64,000 nt of DNA from an uncultured Bartonella sp. GTDB lineage: Bacteria > Pseudomonadota > Alphaproteobacteria > Rhizobiales > Rhizobiaceae. The position numbers were made by a program, and so were the translations under genes. The stretch is from assembly GCA_946481695.1 (NCBI GenBank), contig CAMLON010000002.1, positions 1-64,000 on the forward strand, in the 5' to 3' direction. Shown piece by piece: positions 21,988-30,506 of the stretch (positions within the stretch are counted from its first letter, which is position 1; every line of letters starts with the position of its first letter). Below the pieces are notes generated by a model. The model made no database searches. It was not told where the DNA came from and worked only from the letters and a program-made list of their open reading frames with translations.

Positions 21988-22836
21988 ATGAAATTATGGA
22001 ATATAAGAATGCCTGAAGCAATAAAACAAGATAGATCCGGCTATGGAGCTCTGCCGCCAGCGGTCAAACTCGATAATGTAAGCGTGATTTTTAACAATTT
22101 TACAGCTGTAAAAAAAGCTGATCTTGAAGTACCGGCAGGACAATTTCTAGCAATTGTCGGTCCGACAGGTTGCGGAAAATCGACTTTGCTCAATGTGGCA
22201 GCGGGTCTTTTGCCGCCTGCCCGTGGCACATGCGAGATATTCGGTCATCCTCTTTCAGGCATCAATCACGAAGCCGGTTACCTTTTCCAGTCTGATTCAT
22301 TAATGCCTTGGAAAACGGCCGTAGACAATATTGCAATCGGTCTCGAAATCCACGGTGTCAAAAGACAGGATGCATTAAACCAGTCGCGGGAATGGCTTGC
22401 CCGTGTCGGTCTCCAATCATTTGGCAATCGCTATCCGCACCAATTATCGGGCGGGCAAAGAAAGCGCATCGGGCTTGCACAAGTTCTAATCCTTAATCCT
22501 AAGCTTATTTTAATGGATGAGCCGTTCGGACCACTTGACGCACAAACACGGGTTCTGATGGGCGATCTCCTTTTGAAATTATGGTCGAGAGACCGCAAGG
22601 CCGTTATGTTTGTGACACATGATCTGGAAGAAGCAATTACCCTTGCCGATCGCGTTATTATTATTTCGGCGGGACCTGCTTCACATGTCAAAGGTGATTA
22701 TCTCATCAATTTACCGCGCCCGCGCAATTTACAGGAAATCCGGCTCACGGCCGAATTTGTCGAAATCCACCGGACATTATGGAACGATCTTAAAGAAGAG
22801 GTGCTCAAAGCCTATGAACAAGGAGATAAATCATGA
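21988..22836 (+). CDS. ABC transporter ATP-binding protein (nitrate/sulfonate/taurine class)
   Basis: A 282-residue ATPase that powers an importer with the next two genes. Walker A is GPTGCGKST, the ABC signature LSGGQRKRIGLAQ, Walker B LILMDEPFGPLD and the H-loop VTHDLEEA. This is the SsuB/TauB/NrtD type pattern. The first ATG or an internal ATG seven codons later may be the start; neither has a strong ribosome site. The stop overlaps the permease start by four bases (ATGA). Confidence 0.92.
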   Translation: MKLWNIRMPEAIKQDRSGYGALPPAVKLDNVSVIFNNFTAVKKADLEVPAGQFLAIVGPTGCGKSTLLNVAAGLLPPARGTCEIFGHPLSGINHEAGYLFQSDSLMPWKTAVDNIAIGLEIHGVKRQDALNQSREWLARVGLQSFGNRYPHQLSGGQRKRIGLAQVLILNPKLILMDEPFGPLDAQTRVLMGDLLLKLWSRDRKAVMFVTHDLEEAITLADRVIIISAGPASHVKGDYLINLPRPRNLQEIRLTAEFVEIHRTLWNDLKEEVLKAYEQGDKS

Positions 22837-23624
22837 AGCGTCTGAAGATTTTTTTGTTACAGCTTTCGGTTGCTATTATCTTCTTCTTTCTGTGGGAAAT
22901 AGGAACGACTGTCCCGCTTTTTAACGAAAAACCGATTTTGCCGCCATTCTTCTTTTCAACACCGATTGATATTTTCAAACGCATTGGTCTTGATTTCCAG
23001 AGCGGTAAAGTCTGGTACCATTTATGGATTACGTTGCTTGAAACAATTCTCGCTTTCGCGATCGGCGCCGGCGGCGGGATTTTATTGGGCTTCTGGTTTG
23101 CGCAAAAGAAAATGCTGACTGCGGTTTTCGACCCCTATATCAAAGCCGCAAATGCTTTGCCACGTGTCGTTCTTGCTCCGATTTTCGCACTCTGGTTCGG
23201 GCTTGGCATATGGTCCAAGGTTGCACTCGGCTTTACACTTGTGTTTTTCGTTGTGTTTTTCAACGTTTACCAAGGGGTCAGAGAAGTCAATCCGACCATT
23301 CTCGCAAATGCCCGCATGATCGGCATGAACGAGCGGCAATTATTGCGCCACGTTTATCTCCCCTCTGCCATGACATGGGTGTTTTCTTCGCTTCATACGT
23401 CTGTCGGATTTGCTATGGTGGGTGCTGTTGTCGGCGAATATCTCGGCGCATCTGCAGGCCTTGGCTATCTCATTTCGCAATCAGAAGGTGTTTTTGACGT
23501 TACCGGCGTTTTTTCCGGTATGTTAATTCTGACCATTTTTGTTATTCTGATCGATATCCTCGTCAGCATGATCGAAAAACGGCTTCTGATCTGGCGGGCA
23601 GACCCGCGTGGCAAGCAATCTTGA
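22833..23624 (+). CDS. ABC transporter permease (SsuC/TauC class)
   Basis: A 263-residue inner-membrane permease with about six hydrophobic segments. The cytoplasmic EAA loop, which contacts the ATPase, is seen as NARMIGMNERQLLRHVYLP, and PYIKAANALPRVVLAPIFAL is the typical upstream segment of this class. AAGGAG precedes the ATG inside the ATPase gene end. The middle gene of the importer operon. Confidence 0.92.
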   Translation: MKRLKIFLLQLSVAIIFFFLWEIGTTVPLFNEKPILPPFFFSTPIDIFKRIGLDFQSGKVWYHLWITLLETILAFAIGAGGGILLGFWFAQKKMLTAVFDPYIKAANALPRVVLAPIFALWFGLGIWSKVALGFTLVFFVVFFNVYQGVREVNPTILANARMIGMNERQLLRHVYLPSAMTWVFSSLHTSVGFAMVGAVVGEYLGASAGLGYLISQSEGVFDVTGVFSGMLILTIFVILIDILVSMIEKRLLIWRADPRGKQS

Positions 23625-23642
23625 GAAAAAAGCAATCTTGAG
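23613..23642 (+). repeat. Short direct repeat spanning the permease stop
   Basis: The 13-base word AAGCAATCTTGAG occurs twice with a 17-base offset (23613-23625 and 23630-23642). The first copy contains the permease stop codon. It looks like a small local duplication placed just upstream of the ribosome site of the next gene. Confidence 0.8.
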
Positions 23643-23652
23643 GAGAAAGCTT

Positions 23653-24699
23653 ATGAAATTCAGTTCCCATTTCAGAAAATTCATCTTTCGATTGGGTCTA
23701 ATATTCGCCGTTTTGTCCGCCACACTCACGGGGAACGCTTTTGCCAATGACGAACCGGAAAAGAAAGACATCACTTTGAGCGTGGGCGGTGCACCGCTTT
23801 TCTATTATCTGCCCTTGGCTATTGCCTCGCAAAAAGGCTTTTTCAAAGAGGAAGGACTGGATGTCAAAGTGGTGGACTTGAAAGGTGGCTCACAATCGCT
23901 TCAGGCACTTTTGGGAGGGTCGGCGGACGTGACGACCGGCGCTTACGATCAGGTCATTCGTATGCATTCGAAAGGTCAGGATGTCCGTGCAGTACTGGAA
24001 CTTGACCGTTATCCGGCAATTGTGCTTGCCGTCCGCGCCGACCTGAAAGACAAGGTCAAAAAGGTAAGCGATCTTAAAGGAATGAAAATCGGTGTTACAG
24101 CACCCGGCTCTTCAACAAACAATTTTCTCAATTATTTGCTTGATAAAGATGGCGTCAGACCTGACGAAGTTTCAGTAATTGGTACCGGAGCCGGTGCAAC
24201 AGCGATAGCAGTAATGAAACGCGGCGAAATCGACGCAATTGTCAATCTTGACCCTGTGATCTCGACCTTGATGCACGACAATTCGGTTTTCATTCTTGTC
24301 GACACAAGAACCGAAGCGGATATGGAAAAAATATTTGGCACACGCACAATGTCGTCCGGCGTCCTTTATACCAAAAAGGAATTTATCGACAACTATCCGA
24401 ACACTGTCCAACATATCACCAACGCTTTCGTCAAAGCCTTGAAATGGTTACAAACTGCAACACCGGATGATGTGGCCAATGCCGTTCCACCAGAATATAT
24501 CGGTAACAATCGCGAAGTTTATCTTGAAGCCGTCAAAAATTCGCTTCCTTCCTATTCGCATGATGGCATGATTTCCAGAGGAAGTCAGGAAGCAACTTTG
24601 AAACTTCTTTCCTATGACAAAACAATTGACGGAAATAAAATCGATTTGTCGCAAACTTTCGATGATCGTTTTGTCAAAAAAGCACTCGAAAACCATTAA
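23653..24699 (+). CDS. ABC transporter substrate-binding protein (SsuA/NMT1-like)
   Basis: A 348-residue periplasmic binding protein delivering an unknown small ligand to the preceding permease. The N-terminus is basic with a hydrophobic signal segment ending in GNAFA. The core shows PLFYYLPLAIASQKGFFKEE, GGSQSLQALLGGSADV and the helix-loop TAPGSSTNNFLNYLL typical of the nitrate/sulfonate/taurine group (NMT1-like fold). GAGGAGAAAG precedes the chosen ATG; an upstream in-frame start lacks a ribosome site. The ligand cannot be deduced; sulfonates, nitrate, pyrimidines and aromatic acids are all precedents. Confidence 0.9.
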   Translation: MKFSSHFRKFIFRLGLIFAVLSATLTGNAFANDEPEKKDITLSVGGAPLFYYLPLAIASQKGFFKEEGLDVKVVDLKGGSQSLQALLGGSADVTTGAYDQVIRMHSKGQDVRAVLELDRYPAIVLAVRADLKDKVKKVSDLKGMKIGVTAPGSSTNNFLNYLLDKDGVRPDEVSVIGTGAGATAIAVMKRGEIDAIVNLDPVISTLMHDNSVFILVDTRTEADMEKIFGTRTMSSGVLYTKKEFIDNYPNTVQHITNAFVKALKWLQTATPDDVANAVPPEYIGNNREVYLEAVKNSLPSYSHDGMISRGSQEATLKLLSYDKTIDGNKIDLSQTFDDRFVKKALENH

Positions 24700-24706
24700 T
24701 CTTTCA

Positions 24707-24740
24707 AAGCCGGATATAACTTATTATCCGGCTTGCTGTT
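24707..24740 (+). terminator. Terminator-like hairpin after the importer genes
   Basis: Perfect 10-bp arms AAGCCGGATA / TATCCGGCTT enclose an eight-base loop, 8 bases after the binding-protein stop. The T-run behind it is weak, so readthrough into the hydratase gene is possible. Confidence 0.7.
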
Positions 24741-24788
24741 AATTTCATTTTTAATTGGAAATATCGGGAAACAGGCGGAGGAGATAAA

Positions 24789-25619
24789 TTGGCAAATTTT
24801 ACCGATTGGGTAGGAAAAACAGAAACGATCGAGGATGTGATCGATTATGTGCTGGTCGCCCGCATGGCCGCCACACTTGGCACAGAGCTTCCCGAAAGAA
24901 CAGGTCCTCTGCCACATTTGTGGCATTGGATGTATTTTCAACCAACGCTTTCCTTTCATTCATTAGGAGAAGACGGGCATCCCTCACGGGGAGAATTTTT
25001 GCCTCCGGCAGAAAACCTCAATCGGATGTGGGCTGGCGGAAGGCTGAAATTTTTCCACCCTCTGATTATCGGAGAGCCTGCAAAACGTATATCGACTATC
25101 CGTGAGATTACCGAAAAGCAAGGCAGAACCGGAAAACTTCTCTTTGTGACTGTCGAACATAAACATATTCAAAACGGTGAAACCGCGCTTCTTGAAGAGC
25201 AGGATATCGTCTATCGCGAACCGACAAAATTTGTGAATACAAAATCAACACCTTGTCCTCACGGCCAATGGTCAGAAACACATGAGGCCAATAGTGTCAC
25301 TTTATTCCGTTATTCGGCAGTGACTTTCAATGCACACCGCATCCATTATGATTATCCCTATGTCACCAATAAAGAAGGCTATCCTGCTTTGCTGGTACAA
25401 GGCCAATTGCTCGCAACTCTAGCGCTTCAGGCATTCAAAAATGCCAATCCGGATGCGAGATTATCGAGCTTTTCCTTCCGCAGCCAAAGGCCAATTTTTT
25501 GTCCGGATAAATTTATAACAGCCGGTCAAGAAACAAGCTCTGGCAAAGCCGAACTTTGGGTGGGGAATAGAAACGGCATTGCACAATCAAGCAGCGTCGA
25601 ATTCACGCTTGATCACTAG
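24789..25619 (+). CDS. Hotdog-fold acyl-CoA hydratase (FAS1-like / mesaconyl-CoA hydratase-like)
   Basis: A 276-residue protein of the MaoC/HTD2 hotdog superfamily, with an N-terminal FAS1-like dehydratase domain (MARMAATLG..LPHLWHWMYFQ) and a C-terminal hotdog domain carrying the RYSAVTFNAHRIHYDYPYV segment, where the His/Asp-type catalytic pair lies. Related proteins hydrate mesaconyl-C4-CoA to (S)-citramalyl-CoA or act on beta-hydroxyacyl thioesters. The start is TTG, chosen because GGAGGAG stands at ideal spacing. It follows an ABC importer and lies a few kb from a class III CoA-transferase, an association seen in mesaconate/itaconate-type pathways; the link is inference. Confidence 0.82.
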   Translation: MANFTDWVGKTETIEDVIDYVLVARMAATLGTELPERTGPLPHLWHWMYFQPTLSFHSLGEDGHPSRGEFLPPAENLNRMWAGGRLKFFHPLIIGEPAKRISTIREITEKQGRTGKLLFVTVEHKHIQNGETALLEEQDIVYREPTKFVNTKSTPCPHGQWSETHEANSVTLFRYSAVTFNAHRIHYDYPYVTNKEGYPALLVQGQLLATLALQAFKNANPDARLSSFSFRSQRPIFCPDKFITAGQETSSGKAELWVGNRNGIAQSSSVEFTLDH

Positions 25620-26215
25620 AATTCTTCTCCAAAATAACGCCTTTCAAGAGATCGGCTCTCTGAAGATTGCCGATTTTTCTGCCCCGTCGAGCACATTTTT
25701 ACCTTTATACCCGTTTTATGGTGATGACCAAGATTAGTTTGATGATCAGATCTTACAATTTTCTTTGCTTTCTTATCTATTGCTAGAAAGCGATTTTGGA
25801 TTTGTCATCTCTAAATTACCGGCTTTCCGCAAGGTCTTGGGTTACCCGACTTATATCGAATATATGAATTACATTCATAATAACATGCGGCTTTTTCTGT
25901 CTAAACAGCGCAATCAATTATGTTAAGTTCTTTAAGAACAGCCCGTGGAATTTCAATGGCGAAGCTTGAATGTCGCATAACACTTTTCGAATTAAAAACT
26001 CATTCGAGAACCCGATTTGATAGGCAAATTTTGTCAAATGACAAGGCGCGCTTTACCAATCGATTTTTCCATGAAGTTAAAAGTAACAAGAACAAGCGTT
26101 AGGAAAACCACGTGAAAGTTTAAGGACCGGTTTCATCAGGAACTTTCCGGAAGTTAGCCCATCCAATCAATCACACTCAATTTTCGCACGATCTGTTCTA
26201 AAAGAGGAAAATAAA
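25620..26215. other. Long intergenic region
   Basis: About 600 bases, AT-rich, with only short, unconvincing open frames (the longest 60 codons, rich in Arg and Lys, without a ribosome site). A ribosome site AGAGGAAA is seen before the aldo/keto reductase. It could be the remains of a lost gene, but I recognise nothing. Confidence 0.4.
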
Positions 26216-27197
26216 ATGAAATATACCCATCTTGGTCGCACCGGTCTTAAAGTTAGTCGGTTGGCATTGGGGGCGATGAATTTCGGCTATCTAACGGACG
26301 AAAAAGAAGCATTCAATATTATGGATGCAGCCGTTGATAATGGCATCAATCTGTTTGACACGGCCGATATTTATGGAACGCGCCAATATCCTGAAATTCC
26401 GAAGGGCACCGGAATTTCGGAAGAATTTATCGGCAACTGGATCAAAAACAGCGGCAAACGTTGACCGGATTGTTCTTGCTACCAAGCTCTATCAACCGAT
26501 GGATTATGGCGTAAATGACAGGCACCTTTCCGCCTACCATATAAGGCGTGCTTGTGAAGCTAGTCTCAAACGGCTTAAAACCGATCATATCGACCTTTAC
26601 CAAATGCACCATATCGACCGAGGAACTCCGTGGGATGAAATTTGGGAAGCAATGGACGTTCTCATCACGCAAGGTAAGATTTCCTATATCGGTTCGTCGA
26701 ATTTTGCGGGCTGGCACATTGCGACAGCGCAAGGCAAAGCTCTCGCACGGCATATGCTTGGCCTTGTCAGTGAACAAGACATCTATAATCTCAGAAATCG
26801 CGCCATCGAAACCGAAGTCATTCCCGCCTGCCGCTATCATGGCTTGGGATTGATTTTGTGGAGTCCGCTTGATGGCGGATTGCTCGCCGGTGCGCTTGAC
26901 AAATTCGAGAGTGGCCGTCGCGCCGATCTTGAAAATGTTGTTGCTGAACACCACGATCAACTCGTTGCCTATGAAGCTTTATGCAAAGAATTGAATGAGA
27001 AACCGGCAGATGTTGCGCTTGCCTGGTGCCTCAATAATCCCGTTGTTAGCGCTCCTATTATCGGCCCCAGAACAAAAGCTCAGCTAGAAGCAAATTTGCG
27101 CGCTGTTGATATTTCTTTGTCGGCAGAAACACTGGATAAGCTCGACAAAATCTGGCCGGGTCCGAAAGGAGAAGCGCCCGAATCTTATGCATGGTAA
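26216..27197 (+). pseudogene. Aldo/keto reductase, interrupted by a +1 frameshift
   Basis: The reading frame starts at ATG 26216 with KYTHLGRTGLKVSRLALGAM and stops at TGA 26462-26464, directly after SGKR. The rest of the protein continues in the next frame (DRIVLATKLYQPMDYGVN and on) to 27197. One extra T at 26461/26462 explains it; without it the text reads GKRDRIVLATK as in family members. All catalytic residues are present: Asp and Tyr in FDTADIYG in part one, Lys in LATK and His in LYQMHHID in part two. The reductase would be about 326 residues. It may be a recent pseudogene, a sequencing error at the site, or (less likely) programmed frameshifting. Confidence 0.85.
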
Positions 27198-27333
27198 AGC
27201 GACAAAAATTGAAAGAACATTCAAAATCATAGAATTAACCGAACAAGTCCGGTTTTCGGGATGTTAACCGGCCATTCACGATAATCAACAATCTCCGGTT
27301 TTTAGAGGCGAATTTCGTTAATAACCCCCATAA

Positions 27334-27471
27334 ATTGCAGGAGGCACACTTTTCGGATTGCAGGAGGCACACTTTGCAGATTGCAGGAGGCACACTTTGC
27401 AGATTGCAGGAGGCACTCTTTGTCGATAGCGGGAGGCTAACATTGTCGATAGCAGGAGGAACACTTTTCAA
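27334..27471. repeat. Six-copy tandem repeat with 23-bp period
   Basis: Unit starts fall at 27334, 27357, 27380, 27403, 27426 and 27449, an exact 23-base spacing. The first four units share ATTGCAGGAGGCACACTTT plus four bases; units five and six diverge (ATAGCGGGAGGCTAACATT and ATAGCAGGAGGAACACTTT). Each unit has a GGGAGG or AGGAGG core. Because 23 is not a multiple of three, the array is not a protein repeat. It lies between the frameshifted reductase and the CoA-transferase operon terminator. There are no spacers, so it is not a CRISPR array. Confidence 0.95.
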
Positions 27472-27563
27472 ATCCGATAAAGCATTTGGTCGCTCGTTGA
27501 TTAATATTTATGGTTTTCTGCCCGTTAACGCCTATTTTATGATTTTCATATGAACAGTCATAA

Positions 27564-27599
27564 AAAAGCACAGTACCGCATATCGGATGCTGTGCTTTT
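27564..27599. terminator. Terminator of the minus-strand CoA-transferase operon
   Basis: Perfect arms AAAAGCACAG / CTGTGCTTTT enclose a loop that itself contains a CCG/CGG mini-stem. The A-run on the left gives a U-run on the minus strand, so it terminates the operon that ends 30 bases away. It can also act on the plus strand. Confidence 0.85.
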
Positions 27600-27629
27600 A
27601 TTGCCGAAACACGTTTGAATTTCGTAATT

Positions 27630-28901
27630 TCAATCCGGATGATGGCGGCGCATGAAATCATCTACTTCTTCATCACCTAGACCGAGCACATCTGTTAATA
27701 TCTCAATATTGTGTTCGCCAAGCATTGGCGGGCGACGTTGCAAAGGCGAACGCTTACCATGAAAACGGTAAGGCGGGTTAAGGACTTTAGCCTTTCCTAC
27801 AATCGGATGGTCAACCTCGGACACCATTTGATTTTCTTGTGCGCGTTTTGAAGTCATCGCCGCATAAAGCCCGTCCACTTCGCCACAGGGAATATCGACC
27901 TCGTTCATGCGACGGATCAACTCGGCGCGCGGAAACTTTTTTACTTCCTCCTTGAAAATCGGGCCAATAATATTCCTGTTTTTTATTCTGTCCAGATTGG
28001 TCTTGAAACGCGGGTCTTCCATAATATCCGGTCGGTCAATGACTTTGGTGCAAAAAGCAGTAAACTGCCTGAAATTACCGACAGCTATAACAACCGGACC
28101 ATCTGCGGCTTCATAAACGCCATAAGGCACAATAGCGGGGTGATTGTTACCCCATTTTTGAGGATCTTTTCCAATTGCTAGCGCTTCCAGACCGTAATAA
28201 GCCGTAAGCTGAACAGCTGTATGGTAAAGTGATATTTCGACATGGCTGCCAAGCCCTGTTCGATCCCGCTCATAAAGCGCGGCAAGGATAGCCTGTGCAC
28301 TGTATAGTCCGGCAAACAAATCCACCACCGCGACACCGAATTTCAATGGTGATTGGCCGAGATCGCCATTCATTCCCATGAGCCCCGTTTCACCTTGTAA
28401 AACGATGTCATAACCCAGACGGTCTTTTTCCGAACTATGGCGGTCATAGCCGGAAATCGAACAATAAATAAGCCTCGGGTTTATTTTGGACAATTGTTCA
28501 TAACCGATACCGAGTTTTTCCGCTCCACCATATTTGAAATTTTGAATAAATACATCGGCATCTTTGACAAGTTTCAATACAACATCAAGATCTTTCCGAT
28601 TGGTGTAATCCAGACTTATAGATCGCTTATTGCGGTTCATAGAATAAAAATAGGTTGTATCGCGCTCGCCGATACGCACTCCCCAATCACGTGTATCATC
28701 GCCACGTTCGGGATGTTCTATCTTGATAACGTCCGCTCCCATATCTCCCAGACATTGCGCAGACAACGGCCCGGCAAGAACTCTTGAAGCATCAATCACT
28801 TTCAAACCTGCCAATGGTTCACCAGGTATTGCTTTCCTGTTTGCCGGCGTTCTACCTCCATCGCCCTTGGCCTTTTTCCTAGTGCTTATATTTCCTTTCA
28901 T
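27630..28901 (-). CDS. Class III (CaiB/BaiF) CoA-transferase
   Basis: A 423-residue family III CoA-transferase that moves CoA between carboxylic acids. It shows LAGLKVIDASRVLAGPLSAQ at the N-terminus, GADVIKIEHPERGDDTRDWG and the catalytic Asp segment GYDIVLQGETGLMGMNG (Asp at about 165). The ATG has the strongest ribosome site around (GGAGGAG) and lies inside the 3' end of the IclR gene, overlapping it by 23 bases. As last gene of the import operon it probably activates the imported acid using a CoA donor such as succinyl-CoA, in place of a ligase. Confidence 0.9.
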   Translation of the reverse strand: MKGNISTRKKAKGDGGRTPANRKAIPGEPLAGLKVIDASRVLAGPLSAQCLGDMGADVIKIEHPERGDDTRDWGVRIGERDTTYFYSMNRNKRSISLDYTNRKDLDVVLKLVKDADVFIQNFKYGGAEKLGIGYEQLSKINPRLIYCSISGYDRHSSEKDRLGYDIVLQGETGLMGMNGDLGQSPLKFGVAVVDLFAGLYSAQAILAALYERDRTGLGSHVEISLYHTAVQLTAYYGLEALAIGKDPQKWGNNHPAIVPYGVYEAADGPVVIAVGNFRQFTAFCTKVIDRPDIMEDPRFKTNLDRIKNRNIIGPIFKEEVKKFPRAELIRRMNEVDIPCGEVDGLYAAMTSKRAQENQMVSEVDHPIVGKAKVLNPPYRFHGKRSPLQRRPPMLGEHNIEILTDVLGLGDEEVDDFMRRHHPD

Positions 28902-29742
28902 GATCTCCTCCTTCTATCGTCTGGCTGTTTTTCAACAGCTGAACGATTCCCAATAATTTCTCCCTCACCTCTCCAAGCAGTAAGTCTCTCCCAATCATTC
29001 CAGCGGGTCCTGCCACATTAATCGACATAACAGGTAGCCCCTCACCCGGATTGAAGCCGGCAGCTATCGCATTGATATCCTGTTGCCAATCCTGAAAAGA
29101 GGTGCAACACCCCGTCATTTCATGTTCATGGATTGCTTTTTTAATTTCGTCATATATCTGCGGCCATTCAATTTCATCGCGTCGGCGAATATCATAAAAA
29201 ATTGCTTCGCGATCACGTTCGGTGCTGGCAGCGAGCAATGCACGTCCCATTGCACTGTTGATAATGGAAATACGCGTTCCCAACTCGGTCGGCAAAACGG
29301 AACCTTTGGCCGGTGTACAATATTCGAGGTAAAGTGCGCTTCGGTGGTCGGCAATGCCAAGCCCGACAGATGCCCCGCTCATATCCGACAATTCCTGCAT
29401 GTAAGGTTTGGCGATAGACCTTATAGTAAGGCTTGAAAGCATTGTCGTACCAAGCGTGATCACAGCCGCTCCCAACCGGTATTTCCCTTTACTTTCAACA
29501 TAATAGAGATAGCCCAAGCGCATCAGTGTGTAGGTTAGTCTTGAAACGGTGGAACGCGGCAGATTACAGCGTTCGGAGATTTCATTGTTAGAAAGCAGAA
29601 TGTCTCCATGGCGGAAACAGGCAAGCACTTTCAGCCCGCGCCCGAGAGCTGTCACAAAATGGCGTTCGGTATTTCTGTCAACCTTGTTGCTGTCGGTCAA
29701 CGGAATATCAGTGGATGGAATAGATGTTCTTTTACGCGCCAT
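28879..29742 (-). CDS. IclR-family transcriptional regulator
   Basis: A 287-residue regulator with an N-terminal winged helix-turn-helix (SNNEISERCNLPRSTVSRL, about residues 52-70, with wing LGYLYYVESKGKYRLGAAV) and a C-terminal IclR effector domain (PYMQELSDMSGASVGLGIAD, RALLAASTERDREAIF). It is co-transcribed with the importer and CoA-transferase and is the obvious candidate to control the two divergent operons in response to the substrate or its CoA ester. Family members include PcaR/PobR-type aromatic and dicarboxylate regulators. Confidence 0.9.
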   Translation of the reverse strand: MARKRTSIPSTDIPLTDSNKVDRNTERHFVTALGRGLKVLACFRHGDILLSNNEISERCNLPRSTVSRLTYTLMRLGYLYYVESKGKYRLGAAVITLGTTMLSSLTIRSIAKPYMQELSDMSGASVGLGIADHRSALYLEYCTPAKGSVLPTELGTRISIINSAMGRALLAASTERDREAIFYDIRRRDEIEWPQIYDEIKKAIHEHEMTGCCTSFQDWQQDINAIAAGFNPGEGLPVMSINVAGPAGMIGRDLLLGEVREKLLGIVQLLKNSQTIEGGDHERKYKH

Positions 29743-29753
29743 TATGATTCCTG

Positions 29754-30506
29754 CTATTTACCGAAAAATCCTTTGATAATTTTCTGGGTTTCTGCACTCA
29801 TTCGCAAGTTGTGAAATGTTTTTGCTTCTTCTTCAAGGACTGACACTATTATTGCCCTATTCCGTTTTTTCAGCATTTTTTTGGTTGCCAATATGGATTG
29901 AAACGGCATTTTTGCAAGTTTTTCCGCTTTTTGAAGTGCATGAGGAACGGCATTATTGTCTTCAACAATAGCGTTCAAAAGATGGAACTGTAAGGCATCC
30001 TGTGCACTGAAAAAATCTCCGAAAAACAGCAATTCGGCTGCCTTTTTGTAGCCTGCCGCAAGCGGGAGATAGAATGTCGATCCACCTTCCGGAGAGAGTC
30101 CCAAAGTTGCAAAGGGAAATCTGAAATGGGCGCTCGTTCCACTATAAGCAAGGTCGCAATGGTTAAGCATTGTGGCTCCTATCCCGACAGCATAACCTTC
30201 CACAGCCGCAATGATCGGTTTTTTCACGCCATGAAGTGTGAGCAGCAATTTCAAACCCGGAGAATGGCCTTCCCCATCAAGCAAACTCTCTCCGGTGAAA
30301 TCAAGAAGGTCATTGCCGGCGGTAAAAGAGTTACCTGCTCCGGAAAGCACAATGACCCTGATATTTTCGTTCTCGTCGGCATTCCGGAGTGCATCAGTCA
30401 ACAACCGATATGTTTCCCGATCAAGTGCATTATGTTTCTCGGGTCTGTTCATAATGATATGACAGACTTCAGGAATTGGTATTTCCACCAGTATTTTATC
30501 GGACAT
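29754..30506 (-). CDS. Enoyl-CoA hydratase/isomerase family protein, isomerase-like
   Basis: A 250-residue crotonase-fold protein. The oxyanion-hole segments are seen (FTAGNDLLDF and GYAVGIGATM). The two glutamates needed for hydration are absent: the usual G-E-L site reads ATM and the usual P-E site reads FPF. Instead LGLSPEGGSTFYLP carries a Glu at the position used by delta3,delta2-enoyl-CoA isomerases such as ECI2. I infer that it shifts double bonds of unsaturated acyl-CoAs rather than hydrating them. Overlaps the preceding flavoprotein gene by 11 bases. Confidence 0.88.
   Translation of the reverse strand: MSDKILVEIPIPEVCHIIMNRPEKHNALDRETYRLLTDALRNADENENIRVIVLSGAGNSFTAGNDLLDFTGESLLDGEGHSPGLKLLLTLHGVKKPIIAAVEGYAVGIGATMLNHCDLAYSGTSAHFRFPFATLGLSPEGGSTFYLPLAAGYKKAAELLFFGDFFSAQDALQFHLLNAIVEDNNAVPHALQKAEKLAKMPFQSILATKKMLKKRNRAIIVSVLEEEAKTFHNLRMSAETQKIIKGFFGK

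Noticed and set aside
21988..24699. Thiamine-precursor (HMP) importer
   Set aside because: No TPP riboswitch elements upstream and no thiamine genes nearby; the class also transports sulfonates, nitrate and other ligands.
25920..26102. 60-codon frame in the long intergenic region
   Set aside because: No ribosome site, Arg/Lys/Ser-biased composition and no recognisable domain.
26455..26470. Programmed ribosomal frameshift in the aldo/keto reductase
   Set aside because: No slippery heptamer and no obvious downstream pseudoknot; a single-base insertion is the simpler explanation.
27334..27471. Possible CRISPR array
   Set aside because: The repeats follow each other directly with no spacers, the unit is only 23 bases and no cas gene is nearby.
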